A stretch of DNA of 64,000 nt from Streptoalloteichus tenebrarius (lineage in GTDB: Bacteria; Actinomycetota; Actinomycetes; Mycobacteriales; Pseudonocardiaceae), in the NCBI RefSeq assembly GCF_024171885.1, contig NZ_JAMTCP010000007.1, positions 1 to 64,000 of the forward strand. Direction: 5' to 3'. The notes beneath the pieces are model-generated. The model saw only the letters and a list, made by a program, of their open reading frames with translations. It ran no database searches and had not been told where the DNA came from. Shown piece after piece: positions 51,630 to 60,066 of this stretch. Made by a program: the position numbers and the translations under genes. Positions within the stretch are counted from its first letter, which is position 1. Each line of letters begins with the position of its first letter.

Positions 51630-52865
51630 TCAGTTTGGACTGGTCGCCACGATGTCAGGGGCGATGTCCAGCACGAGGAGTGCCGCCGCGACATGGGTGG
51701 GGTTGTCCTCGACCTTGACGACCGACAGCCGGTTGGCACGCGAGACCCGCCGCTCAACGGTGTTCCGGTGCGCGTAGAGGTTGGCGGCCGCCCGGGTGGT
51801 GTTGAAGCCACACTGCACGTAGGTGAGGAGTGTCTGCCGCAACACGGTGTCGGCTTCGGCCAACGGACCGAGAGTGTTGATGACGAACCGGCGTGCGCTG
51901 GCGCGATCCTTCGTGAGGGCGTCAATCAGCTCGACGTCGGCGTAGGCCGTGAAACGCCGGTCGGATCCGAGTCGGATGACCAGCGCCTGTGCCGCGAGGG
52001 CGTCCTGGTGACTGGACCTGAACCCTTCGAGTCCACGCCCAGGCCTTCCTGCCGCCGCGCGAACCTCGTCAGCCCTCGCCATGACGCCCTCGACAGGCTG
52101 TAGGTCCGGGGTGTCCGCCCCCGAGAGCCAGATCCAACGCGACGTGGCACAGGCACGGGCCACCAAGGCGCTTCGCCCCGCGGCAGCGGAGCGCACCGCC
52201 GCGATCGCTTCGTCCAGGGCGTCGACCTGCCGAGGGCTGTCGACCCACAAGACGAGACCCACGTGCCACCGCGCCATGCGGTAGCGCAGGCGCACCTCAG
52301 CGACATCCTCCGCCACCGGCGCTCCGCTGGCGATCAGTTGGATCAGCGCGATCGCCTCGGCATCCGCGTTACCCGTCGCAGCGACAAGGCGGGCCTCGCG
52401 CAGCGCCGAAATCGAGTCGAGGGCGTACTGCACCATCGACTTCGCCGACACGTCCAGGACCTCCACAAGGAGGTCGGGGTCCGCACAGTGCGCGACGCAT
52501 TCCTTCAGCCATCGGCGCCAGCAGATCCCGAGTGCCACCCGCCAGCCCCCAGCGAGATCAGGCGCGATGCCACGGGGAACGAGATCGCCGAGGTACGCCG
52601 TCGTCCTCGGGCCGACGTAGGGCTCCACCCGTCGCCCCGGTCGCTGGATGTTCGAGGTCAGCCACTGGACCACGTCGGAGCGGTTCACGTGCCGGTCCTC
52701 CTCGACCAGCGATGCGTCCGAGAGCAGGGCGGGATCCTTCTGAGCCACGAGAGTGGGTCCTGCGAGGGCGTCGGTCAAGGAGTCTGCCTCCGTCAAGAGG
52801 CGCTGGCACAGTGACCGGATCACATCAGCGACCTCGATGGTGGGCGGGGGCCAGAGCTCTTCCAT
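51630..52865 (-). CDS. PucR family transcriptional regulator
   Basis: 411 residues. The C-terminal PucR-type helix-turn-helix is clear: TLLTYVQCGFNTTRAAANLYAHRNTVERRVSRANRL (about 355-390), the position and pattern normal for this family. The centre (about 170-330) corresponds to the degenerate GGDEF-like sensor region, and the N-terminal 150 residues are helical. PucR proteins usually activate purine or amine catabolic operons. It converges on the amine operon and probably controls it through the inverted repeat at 45312-45340. Confidence 0.82.
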   Translation of the reverse strand: MEELWPPPTIEVADVIRSLCQRLLTEADSLTDALAGPTLVAQKDPALLSDASLVEEDRHVNRSDVVQWLTSNIQRPGRRVEPYVGPRTTAYLGDLVPRGIAPDLAGGWRVALGICWRRWLKECVAHCADPDLLVEVLDVSAKSMVQYALDSISALREARLVAATGNADAEAIALIQLIASGAPVAEDVAEVRLRYRMARWHVGLVLWVDSPRQVDALDEAIAAVRSAAAGRSALVARACATSRWIWLSGADTPDLQPVEGVMARADEVRAAAGRPGRGLEGFRSSHQDALAAQALVIRLGSDRRFTAYADVELIDALTKDRASARRFVINTLGPLAEADTVLRQTLLTYVQCGFNTTRAAANLYAHRNTVERRVSRANRLSVVKVEDNPTHVAAALLVLDIAPDIVATSPN

Positions 52866-52904
52866 ATCTGGGAGTCTGCCTTGATCCTGAGGAGGCGGTA
52901 CACC

Positions 52905-53115
52905 CGTGTTGATGTTCGGGGCCAGGTGGCGCGTGCTGCCGGGTGTCCCCGCCGGTGGCCGGTGTTGTCGGGATGGGGTCCAGCCACATCACGCCGGGCG
53001 CGTCGGCGCGGGCGCGGTGGTCGGCCAGCAGCGCGGCCACGCGGGTTTCGCCCTCGCCCAGCACCAGGGCTTCCCAGCGGACCGTGCGCGGGTCGGTGGG
53101 GATCTCGGTGGGCAT
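52905..53115 (-). CDS. Truncated unknown protein abutting array 2
   Basis: From ATG 53115 the frame reads TEIPTDPRTVRWEALVLGEGETRVAALLADHRARA, then PGVMWLDPIPTTPATGG, a well-formed protein start. It then runs into low-complexity sequence that overlaps the upstream region of the PucR gene (the frame stays open to 52825). About 70 residues look authentic. It may be a broken gene cut by insertion of the island. The family is not recognised. It is read in the same direction as, and just downstream of, CRISPR array 2. Confidence 0.4.
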
Positions 53116-53148
53116 GCCGGGATGTCCATGTCACGGCCCGGCCAGCTC

Positions 53149-54031
53149 GAACCATCCCCGCGTGCGCGGAGCCGACAACCCCGGGGCGCGGGGACTGTCC
53201 ACTGTGGAGGAACCATCCCCGCGTGGGCGGGGCCGACTGCCCAACACCGCGATGGCCGCGATCCGCTTGCGAACCATCCCCGCGTGCGCGGGGCCGACGA
53301 GTTCGGGCAGGCCGTCGTCGTCGGTGTCCGGGAACCATCCCCGCGTGCGCGGGGCCGACCCCAGATCACGGCATCCCGGCTGCGTCACCTCCGAACCATC
53401 CCCGCGTGCGCGGGGCCGACGGCAGCCGCGATCCGCACACCATGAGCAGCCAGGAACCATCCCCGCGTGCGCGGGGCCGACCCCAGATCACGGCATCCCG
53501 GCTGCGTCACCTCCGAACCATCCCCGCGTGCGCGGGGCCGACCGCACCATCTGCTGGTAGCGAGGGCGGCCGGCGGAACCATCCCCGCGTGCGCGGGGCC
53601 GACCGGTCGAAATGTCGCCCCGCCGCTATCTGCACAGAACCATCCCCGCGTGCGCGGGGCCGACAGGGACGGGTACCTGGCACCGGACCTCTCTCTCGAA
53701 CCATCCCCGCGTGCGCGGGGCCGACGGGCCTCCTCGCGGGCCTGCGCCCGCCGCATCGCGAACCATCCCCGCGTGCGCGGGGCCGACGACGGCACCAGGC
53801 GCGAGGTGCCGGGCGCCTTGGAACCATCCCCGCGTGCGCGGGGCCGACCGCGACGCGCTGGGCAAGGCCGGCATCCCGCCGGAACCATCCCCGCGTGCGC
53901 GGGGCCGACGAGGCCCAAGCCGGCGGCGGTCTCAGCGCGCGGGAACCATCCCCGCGTGCGCGGGGCCGACCTCCCGGAGGGCCCCTGACCCGCCGCTGCT
54001 CTGGAACCATCCCCGCGTGCGCGGGGCCGAC
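53149..54031 (-). CRISPR. CRISPR array 2, type I-E-like, 15 repeats
   Basis: Repeats of 28 bp start at 53149, 53210, 53271 and then every 61-62 bp to 54004, with 14 spacers. The consensus differs from array 1 at one position (TGCGCGGGG in place of TGGGCGGGG). The leader-distal repeat has GGAGCC, and the second (53210) carries the array 1 form. Two spacers, 53360-53392 and 53482-53514, are identical. crRNA is read from the minus strand, with the leader at 54032-54137. Confidence 0.97.
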
Positions 54032-54137
54032 ACTTCCTGACCTGGTGTTCTATCCAGCCAAGGCACGGGTTTTGACCATTTGCTCTTGCCATCCATGGGA
54101 CGGGCGGGGACTGTACGTCACTCCATGATCGCGCCAT
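54032..54137 (-). promoter_or_regulatory. CRISPR leader of array 2
   Basis: It aligns gap-free with the array 1 flank (44465-44570), about 89% identical by eye. The bases closest to the array and the GGGTTTTGACCATTTGCTCT block are fully conserved; changes cluster at 54055-54062 and beyond 54085. Confidence 0.85.
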
Positions 54138-54659
54138 GGCGGATGCGCTCGACAGCACCCCTACGCCGTGCCGGCTCGTATCGCCGACAGCCTGAAAGAC
54201 CCGCAGAGCAACACGGGGCAGGCGTGCACCGACATCGCCGCCCGACACTGGCCCATCACACCCGTTCCCCACGGCACAGAGAACAACGACTTCATGGAAC
54301 GTCGCCGGGGCGGTCAAGGAAGTGACCAGCACCCTCAACGCTCTGGCCACCAGGAAGGTCAGCGACATCAACGCCCCGGTCACGCGTTCGGCCACGACCA
54401 CCCTCGAAGTGACGGTCGCGGACTTCCGAGGCCACCAGGGATGTCGCCGCCCGCATCGGCAGGCATCGACGTCGCCCTGACCACTGTCAGCGTCGCCGGC
54501 GATGGCTGGTTGTGGACCTCGACGACACCGGGTCGGGGTGGTGGCGGGTGTCCCGTTCAACGCGGTCTCAACTGCGGGTGTGGTGGTCGGCACCCGGGGT
54601 CAACGCGGCGGCGATCGGCGACCTGACGCGCCACGCCGCCACCGACAACAAGTGGATCG
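54138..54659 (+). pseudogene. Degenerate coding remnants between array 2 and the mini-array
   Basis: Protein-like segments occur in shifting + frames: ARIADSLKDPQSNTGQACTDIAARHW from about 54171, then VAGAVKEVTSTLNALATRK and TRSATTTLEVTVADFRG at about 54302-54430, then WLVVDLDDTGSGWW at about 54510. No frame stays open and no start with a ribosome binding site is seen. I read this as one or more decayed genes of unknown identity. The stretch 54749-54898 to its right also shows no gene. Confidence 0.35.
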
Positions 54660-54748
54660 GACTCACCCCCACGTGTGCGGGGAGGACTTCTACGCGGTGC
54701 TGCTGGCGCGGCTCCTGGGCGACTCACCCCCGCGTGTGCGGGGAGGAC
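54660..54748 (-). CRISPR. Two-repeat CRISPR relic of a third repeat family
   Basis: Two 28-bp repeats (54660-54687 and 54721-54748) begin GACTCACCCCC and end GTGTGCGGGGAGGAC; they differ at one position. They flank a single 33-nt spacer, with the same 61-bp period as arrays 1 and 2. The right flank (CCTTCACGACCTGGG) weakly resembles the start of the two leaders, suggesting the same orientation. Repeats of this type are common in other actinomycete I-E systems. Confidence 0.8.
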
Positions 54749-54898
54749 CCTTCACGACCTGGGCTAACACCAGGGCGTTACCGATTCTTGATCTCGGGTG
54801 GGGCGGAACAGGGTCATCGCTTCATGAAACATCATCGGTCGAGGCTCTGGGTGTGGGAAGGCCCGAGGGCGGCCGACGGAGATCAGGGATCGGAGAGA

Positions 54899-55723
54899 TC
54901 AGCGGGCGAGGCGGTGGATGAGATCCCACTGCTGGCGGGTCAGGGGCGGGGCCGCGCCGGCGGCGGCGTTGGCGGCGACGTGCCGTGGGCTGCTGGTGGC
55001 CGGGATCGCGGCGGTGACATGGGGCGTGGACAGCGTCCAGCGCAACAGTGCCTCGGCCCACGTGGCGCACCCGGTGGCGGTGAGGTCTTCGGGCGCGGGG
55101 CCGGGCAGCAGCTCGCCCTCGGCGAAGGGGCGCATGGCCAGCACGCCCAGCCCCAGTTCGCCGGCCAGCGGCAACACCTCGGCGATGACGGCGTGTTCCA
55201 GAGGGTTCACCGGCACCTGGATGACGTCGACCATGCCCGAGCGCATCGCCTCCACCAGGTCGTCGCGGGAGCCGGAGCCGGGCATGTGGTGGTCCCGGCG
55301 GTAGGTGACCCCGACCAGGCCGACGTCTCCCGCCTCCCGGCGTTCGACCAGCCAGGGCAGGTGCTCACGCCAGCCGATGAGGTTGTGCACCTGGATCAGG
55401 TCGACGTGACCGCCGAACCGGTGGAGCTGCCGGTCGAGTTGCGCGCGTCCCTCCGCGACGTCCTCGCTCCAGATCTTGGTGGCGAGGAATGCCTCCGGCT
55501 GTCGGTCGCCCAGGGCGGTGGCCAGCGCTTCTTCGGCGCGCCCGTAGACGGAGGCGGTGTCGAACAGCCGCACGCCGCAGGCCAGCGCCGACGCGACGAC
55601 CTCGTCCGCCACGTGCTGCTGGTCCTCGGGAAGGTCGAACCGCCGCCACGTGCCCAGGCCGACGCGGGGAACGAGCGGTCCGCGACGCCCCAACCGGCGC
55701 GGTCCGGGCTCCTGCCCGCTCAC
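54899..55723 (-). CDS. Aldo/keto reductase family protein
   Basis: 274 residues with the AKR barrel: LVPRVGLGTW near 17, the catalytic DTASVYGRAEEAL (Asp and Tyr) near 55, the Lys in LATKIWSED near 80, and His in VDLIQVHNLI near 107. VNPLEHAVI and LGVLAMRPFAEGEL correspond to the cofactor-binding barrel end. The substrate is unknown. It is divergent from the PNPOx-like gene at 55844 across 120 bp. Confidence 0.85.
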   Translation of the reverse strand: MSGQEPGPRRLGRRGPLVPRVGLGTWRRFDLPEDQQHVADEVVASALACGVRLFDTASVYGRAEEALATALGDRQPEAFLATKIWSEDVAEGRAQLDRQLHRFGGHVDLIQVHNLIGWREHLPWLVERREAGDVGLVGVTYRRDHHMPGSGSRDDLVEAMRSGMVDVIQVPVNPLEHAVIAEVLPLAGELGLGVLAMRPFAEGELLPGPAPEDLTATGCATWAEALLRWTLSTPHVTAAIPATSSPRHVAANAAAGAAPPLTRQQWDLIHRLAR

Positions 55724-55843
55724 ACCGCCATCCCCCGCTCGACGAGGGCCGACCCGCGGTGACCGAGATCGACGGTGAACGAACTGACCTCAGAGGTGAA
55801 CACGGGTCATGATCTCCTGGATCGCGTCCATCAAACTGTGGGT

Positions 55844-56332
55844 ATGACCACAGGCTCGTTCGCCGACCTGCGCGACGACTTCCTCCGGTTGACCACCGAG
55901 ATCGCCTGGTGCACCGTGGCGACGGTCGACCGGCTCGGCCGGCCCCGCACCCGCATCCTGCACCCGATCTGGGAAGTCCCCGGCGGGCAGCCCGTCGGCT
56001 GGGTCCTCACCACCAAGACCCCGGTCAAGGCCGCCCACGTGGCGGCGAACCCCTACGTGTCCTGCTCCTACTGGTCGCCCGCCCACGACACCGTCTTCGT
56101 GGACTGCCGCGCGAGCTGGGTGGAGGAGGTCGAGGTCAAGCAGCGGGTGTGGGACATGTTCCGCGAGGCGCCGCAGCCGCTGGGCTACGACCCGGGCCAG
56201 ACGCTGAGCATGGCCGTCGACGACCCCGCCCTCGTGCTGCTCCGCCTCGACCCGTGGCGCGTGCACGTCCGGGTGTTCGCCGACCTGACCACCCGCTCGT
56301 CCGGCCGCATCTGGCGTTCCTCCCGTTCCTGA
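55844..56332 (+). CDS. Pyridoxamine 5'-phosphate oxidase-like flavin/F420-binding protein
   Basis: 162 residues from ATG 55844. Split-barrel pattern: EIAWCTVATVDRLGRPRTRILHPIWEV near 18-44, TTKTPVKAAHVAANPYVSCSYW near 57-78, VFVDCRASWVEE near 85. This family uses FMN or F420 in actinomycetes. An in-frame GTG at 55775 would lengthen it by 23 residues, but neither start has a convincing ribosome binding site, so a leaderless message is possible. Confidence 0.8.
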   Translation: MTTGSFADLRDDFLRLTTEIAWCTVATVDRLGRPRTRILHPIWEVPGGQPVGWVLTTKTPVKAAHVAANPYVSCSYWSPAHDTVFVDCRASWVEEVEVKQRVWDMFREAPQPLGYDPGQTLSMAVDDPALVLLRLDPWRVHVRVFADLTTRSSGRIWRSSRS

Positions 56333-56414
56333 CACGCCCGGTCCCCCGCCCCGCGACACGCGCGCGACAGGGGACCGGGCGTCAGGACAGGACCAGGGAG
56401 GACCGGGACGGGAC

Positions 56415-56864
56415 TCAGACGGCCGGTGGCCGGTCCTCGTAGGGCGTCGACAGCACCACGGTCGTCCGCGTGGACACGTTCGCCGCCTCCCGGATCTGCC
56501 GCAGCAGGTCCTCCAGCCCCGACGGCGAGGCCACCCGCACCCGCAGGATGTAGGACTCGTCGCCGGCCACGGAGTAGCACGCCTCGATCTGCGGCAGGTG
56601 CTCCAGCCGCTGCGGGTAGTCGTCCGGCGCGGCCGGGTCGATCGGTGTCAGCGAGATGAAGGCGGTCAGCCCCAGCCCGATCTGGTCACCGTCCAGCCGG
56701 GCCGCGTACCCCCTCACCACGCCGCGCTGCTCCAACCGGCGCACCCGCTGGTGCACGGCGGACACGCTCAACCCGACCCGTTCGGCCAACTCCGTGTAAC
56801 TGACGCGGCCGTCCGACGCCAGCTCCCGCAGAATCGCCCGGTCGATGGGCTCAAGCTGGTTCAC
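56415..56864 (-). CDS. Lrp/AsnC family transcriptional regulator
   Basis: 149 residues: N-terminal helix-turn-helix LEPIDRAILRELASDGRVSYTELAERVGLSVSAVHQRVRRLEQRGVVRG (about 4-52), then the RAM ligand domain ending in TRTTVVLSTPYEDRP. Length is normal. Its start lies 10 bases beyond the M24 peptidase stop, so it is the last gene of a four-gene minus operon (ArsR, MFS, peptidase, Lrp). Confidence 0.9.
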   Translation of the reverse strand: MNQLEPIDRAILRELASDGRVSYTELAERVGLSVSAVHQRVRRLEQRGVVRGYAARLDGDQIGLGLTAFISLTPIDPAAPDDYPQRLEHLPQIEACYSVAGDESYILRVRVASPSGLEDLLRQIREAANVSTRTTVVLSTPYEDRPPAV

Positions 56865-56874
56865 CCCGAACTCC

Positions 56875-58032
56875 TCACGCGGGCAGCGACACCAGGTCCC
56901 GCGTCGTGTTGTTCAACCGCTCCACGCCGTCCTCGGTGACGACGACGATGTCCTCGATCCGGGCGCCCCACCGGCCGGGCAGGTAGATGCCCGGCTCCAC
57001 GCTGAACGCCATGCCCGGCTCCAGCACCAGGTCGTTGCCGGCCACGATGTAGGGCTCCTCGTGCACGTCCAGGCCGATGCCGTGACCGGTGCGGTGCACG
57101 AAGTACTCCCCGAACCCGGCGTCGGCGATCACCGAGCGGGCCGCCGCGTCGATCTGCTCGGCGGTCACGCCGGGGCGCACCGCGGCCACGGCCGCCTCCT
57201 GCGCGGCCTGGAGCACCGCGTAGGTCGCGCGGACGTCGTCGAACGCCGGCTCGCCGATCACATAGGTGCGGGTGCAGTCGGAGTTGTAGCCCTCGGCCAC
57301 CGGGCCGCCGATGTCGACCACCACGACGTCGCCCACCTCGATCCGGCGGTCCGACAGGTCGTGGTGCGGGCTCGCGCCGTTCGGGCCGGAGCCCACGATC
57401 ACGAACGCGGCCTCGGTGTGGCCCTCGGCCACGATCGCCTCGGCGATGTCCGCGCCCACCTCGGCCTCGGTGCGGCCCGGCCGCAGCCACTCCGCGATCC
57501 GCGTGTGCACGCGGTCGATCGCCTCGCCGGCCTTGCGCAGCCCCGCGATCTCCGCCGCGTCCTTGCGCATCCGCAGCTCCCGGATCACCGGGCCGGCGAG
57601 CACCTGGTGCGCGCCGGACACCGCGTCGCGCAGGCGCAGGGCGTGCAGCGCCGGCATCATGTCGGCCACCGCGAGCTGGCGCGGGGTGGCGCCGCCGCGC
57701 CGCAGCAGGGTGTTGATGATCTGGTACGGGTCCTCGCCGTCCACCCAGGTCACGACCTCCACGCCGAGCGCGTCGGTCGGCACGTGGGCGTAGCCGGGCT
57801 CCTCCAGCTTGGGCAGCACCAGGGCCGGCGCGCCCGAGGCGCCGGCCGCCGGCAGCACCAGGCAGGACAGTCGCTCGAACGACTCCCCGCCCACGCCCAG
57901 CAGGTACCGCAGGTCGGAGCCGGGGGTCACCAGCAGCGCGTCCAGATCGGCGTTCGCGGCGGCGGCGCCGGCGCGGTCGAGCCGGGCGCGCAACACCTCG
58001 GGGTCCAGTGCGGGAGTGGTCGTCGTCGACAT
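56875..58032 (-). CDS. M24 family Xaa-Pro aminopeptidase/dipeptidase
   Basis: 385 residues. N-terminal creatinase-like domain (LLVTPGSDLRYLLG near 33), then the pita-bread domain with the five metal ligands: VVVDIGG (Asp near 249), SDCTRTY (Asp near 260), HRTGHGIGLDVHEEP (His near 325), EPGMAFSVEPGIY (Glu near 356) and ARIEDIVVV (Glu near 370). It cleaves X-Pro bonds of small peptides in the cytoplasm. It sits between an MFS exporter and an Lrp regulator with 10-base gaps. Confidence 0.9.
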   Translation of the reverse strand: MSTTTTPALDPEVLRARLDRAGAAAANADLDALLVTPGSDLRYLLGVGGESFERLSCLVLPAAGASGAPALVLPKLEEPGYAHVPTDALGVEVVTWVDGEDPYQIINTLLRRGGATPRQLAVADMMPALHALRLRDAVSGAHQVLAGPVIRELRMRKDAAEIAGLRKAGEAIDRVHTRIAEWLRPGRTEAEVGADIAEAIVAEGHTEAAFVIVGSGPNGASPHHDLSDRRIEVGDVVVVDIGGPVAEGYNSDCTRTYVIGEPAFDDVRATYAVLQAAQEAAVAAVRPGVTAEQIDAAARSVIADAGFGEYFVHRTGHGIGLDVHEEPYIVAGNDLVLEPGMAFSVEPGIYLPGRWGARIEDIVVVTEDGVERLNNTTRDLVSLPA

Positions 58033-58042
58033 GGCGCTGAGC

Positions 58043-59302
58043 CTAATCCGCCGCCACCGCCGCCGCGTCCGCCCGGGGGCGGGCCGGCGCGCCCTTCGCC
58101 GGCTCCCCGAGCCGCCGCCACACGGGGAAGACCAGCGGGCACAGCGTGACCAGCAGGTAGACCACGCCGTACACCACGAACGCCCACCGCACGCCCAGCC
58201 CGTCCGCCGTCGCGCCGGCCATCAGCACACCGACGGGCGTCCCGGCCAGCGACGCCGCCACGATCACCCCGTAGACCCGGCTCCGCAGCTCCTCCGGCAC
58301 GCGCCGCAACTCCGCGACGGCCAGCAGGGGGTTGAGGGTGCCCGCCGCGATCCCCGTGCCGAGCATCACGGCGACCAGCCACGGGACGCCCGGGTCGACC
58401 GCGAGCGTGAGCAGGCGGGGAGCGCCGGTCAGGAAGAACGCCACGGTGTACAGCGGCCACATCGGCAGGCGTGGCCCCAACCAGCCGTAGAGCACGCCGC
58501 CGAGCAGGGCACCCGCGCCGAACGCGCTCAACAGCGCCCCGAGCGCCAGCGGGCTGTGCAGGACCCGTTCCGCGTACACCGGGAGCAGCACGGACGCGAT
58601 GCCCGCGTCGAGCGCGTTGGTGGCCATGACCATGAGCACGATCGCGAGGATCAGCCGGTCCTTGAGCAGGTACCGCGCCCCGTCGCGGAGCTGACGCAGG
58701 TAGCCCTCGCCCGTCGCGTGGTCCTGCCTCTCCCGCACGGGGCGGGTCAGCGTCCCCACCAGCGCGGCGGACAGCACGAAGCTCACCGCGTCCATGAGCA
58801 GGACCCACGCGGGGTCGACGAAGCCGATCAACGCGCCGGCCAGCGGCGCGCCGAGCATGTACCCGCCGCGCGACACCGCCTCGTAGGCCCCGGACGCCCT
58901 GGCCAGGCTCGTCCCGGCGTGCTCGACCAGGCGGGGCAGCAGCGCGTGCCGGGCGCTCGCCCCCGGCCCCTTGACCACGCCGAGCGCCCCGGCCAGGGCG
59001 GCGAGCAGGCCCACGGAGTGGCCGGTGGCGGCCTGGGCCAGCGGCATCAACGCCACCGCGACCGCGCCCAACAGATCCGACACCACGCTCGCCCGCCGCC
59101 AGCCGAGGCGGTCGACCACCGGGCCGGCCAGCGCCGACGCCAGGCCCAGCCCGGCGGTCTCGGCGGCGGCCACCACGGCGGCGCTGCCCGCGCTGCCCGT
59201 GGCGCGCAGCACGAACAACGGGACGGCCACCAACGTCATGGAGGTGCCGACGATCGAGATCGCGTTGGCCGTCAGCACCGCGAGCAGAGGAAGGCGTCTC
59301 AC
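58043..59302 (-). CDS. MFS transporter
   Basis: 419 residues with about 12 membrane helices. The loop 2-3 motif is present in the form GPVVDRLGWRRASVVSDLLGA (near 60). Related to the enterobactin-exporter/macrolide efflux-like branch (LLAVLTANAISIVGTSMTLVAVPLFVL at the start). The ATG overlaps the ArsR stop by four bases, so it is probably an efflux pump under control of that repressor. Confidence 0.88.
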   Translation of the reverse strand: MRRLPLLAVLTANAISIVGTSMTLVAVPLFVLRATGSAGSAAVVAAAETAGLGLASALAGPVVDRLGWRRASVVSDLLGAVAVALMPLAQAATGHSVGLLAALAGALGVVKGPGASARHALLPRLVEHAGTSLARASGAYEAVSRGGYMLGAPLAGALIGFVDPAWVLLMDAVSFVLSAALVGTLTRPVRERQDHATGEGYLRQLRDGARYLLKDRLILAIVLMVMATNALDAGIASVLLPVYAERVLHSPLALGALLSAFGAGALLGGVLYGWLGPRLPMWPLYTVAFFLTGAPRLLTLAVDPGVPWLVAVMLGTGIAAGTLNPLLAVAELRRVPEELRSRVYGVIVAASLAGTPVGVLMAGATADGLGVRWAFVVYGVVYLLVTLCPLVFPVWRRLGEPAKGAPARPRADAAAVAAD

Positions 59303-59883
59303 TCCCCGTCCTCCCGCGAGGGGCGCGGGAACGCCTGGAGCTGCACGACCACCGGGCGGTCACCCGCCCTCCGCTCCCTGCGGTACCGCTCCACGACCGC
59401 CTGGATCTCGTCGTTGAGCGCGCGCAGCTCGCCGGGAGTCAGGTGCAGTGCCCAGTCCGACAGCGAGGACGCCGCGTCCCACTCCTCGCCGAGGTCAGCG
59501 CGGCGGGACAGGAAGTCGGCGACGCGGCTCGTGCTGAGGTCGAGCACGCTGCGCAGGACGATGTCCAGCGCCCCCTCGGCTTCCGGAACCGCCCGCAGGT
59601 CGGGCGTGCGGATGCGGAGGGTCTCCTGGGCGGCGCGCCACCAGCGCTCGCGGCGGGTGCCGCGCTCCCTGTCCTCCTCGATGAAGCCGTGCTCCGCGAG
59701 CTGGCGCAGGTGCCAACTGGTGGTGCCCGAACTCTCGCCGAGCCGGACGGCGAGGCCGCTCGCGGTGGCCGGGCCGTCGGCCCGCAGCAGCTCCAGGATG
59801 CGGACGCGGAGCGGGTGCGCGAGACCGCGCAGGCTGCGCGCGTCGAGTGTCCGCTCGACGCGCTGGTCTGGTTCCTCGGTCAC
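59299..59883 (-). CDS. ArsR-type winged-helix regulator
   Basis: 194 residues: the winged helix at about 14-75 reads DARSLRGLAHPLRVRILELLRADGPATASGLAVRLGES, then TTSWHLRQLAEHGFIEED. No metal-binding Cys is seen, so it senses something else. The long C-terminal part (about 85-190) is helical, as in ArsR proteins that precede MFS pumps. The operator lies directly upstream (59902-59934). Confidence 0.87.
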   Translation of the reverse strand: MTEEPDQRVERTLDARSLRGLAHPLRVRILELLRADGPATASGLAVRLGESSGTTSWHLRQLAEHGFIEEDRERGTRRERWWRAAQETLRIRTPDLRAVPEAEGALDIVLRSVLDLSTSRVADFLSRRADLGEEWDAASSLSDWALHLTPGELRALNDEIQAVVERYRRERRAGDRPVVVQLQAFPRPSREDGE

Positions 59884-59901
59884 GGCGGCGACCCTAGATC
59901 A

Positions 59902-59934
59902 CCAAGGAACCTTTGCAAAGTGTTCTTGGCAAAG
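59902..59934. promoter_or_regulatory. Operator for the ArsR/MFS operon
   Basis: The perfect palindrome CTTTGCAAAG (59911-59920) is flanked by CCAAG (59902-59906) and CTTGG (59925-59929), and a near-copy CTTGGCAAAG lies at 59925-59934. It sits 19-51 bases before the ArsR start. Confidence 0.6.
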
Positions 59935-60066
59935 CCTTCTCGACACCCGCTGACCACGGGGAGCGGCAGGAAAAACTTTGATCAACACTGAAAGCATTCC
60001 GCCCACAGGCGAGAGCGAGCGAGGGTCGGCGGCGGGATGTCGGCTCCTCCTGGCAGGCTGTCGGCC

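Noticed and set aside
54138-54659. Decayed cas genes between array 2 and the mini-array
   Set aside because: None of the protein-like fragments resembles a Cas family that I can recognise.
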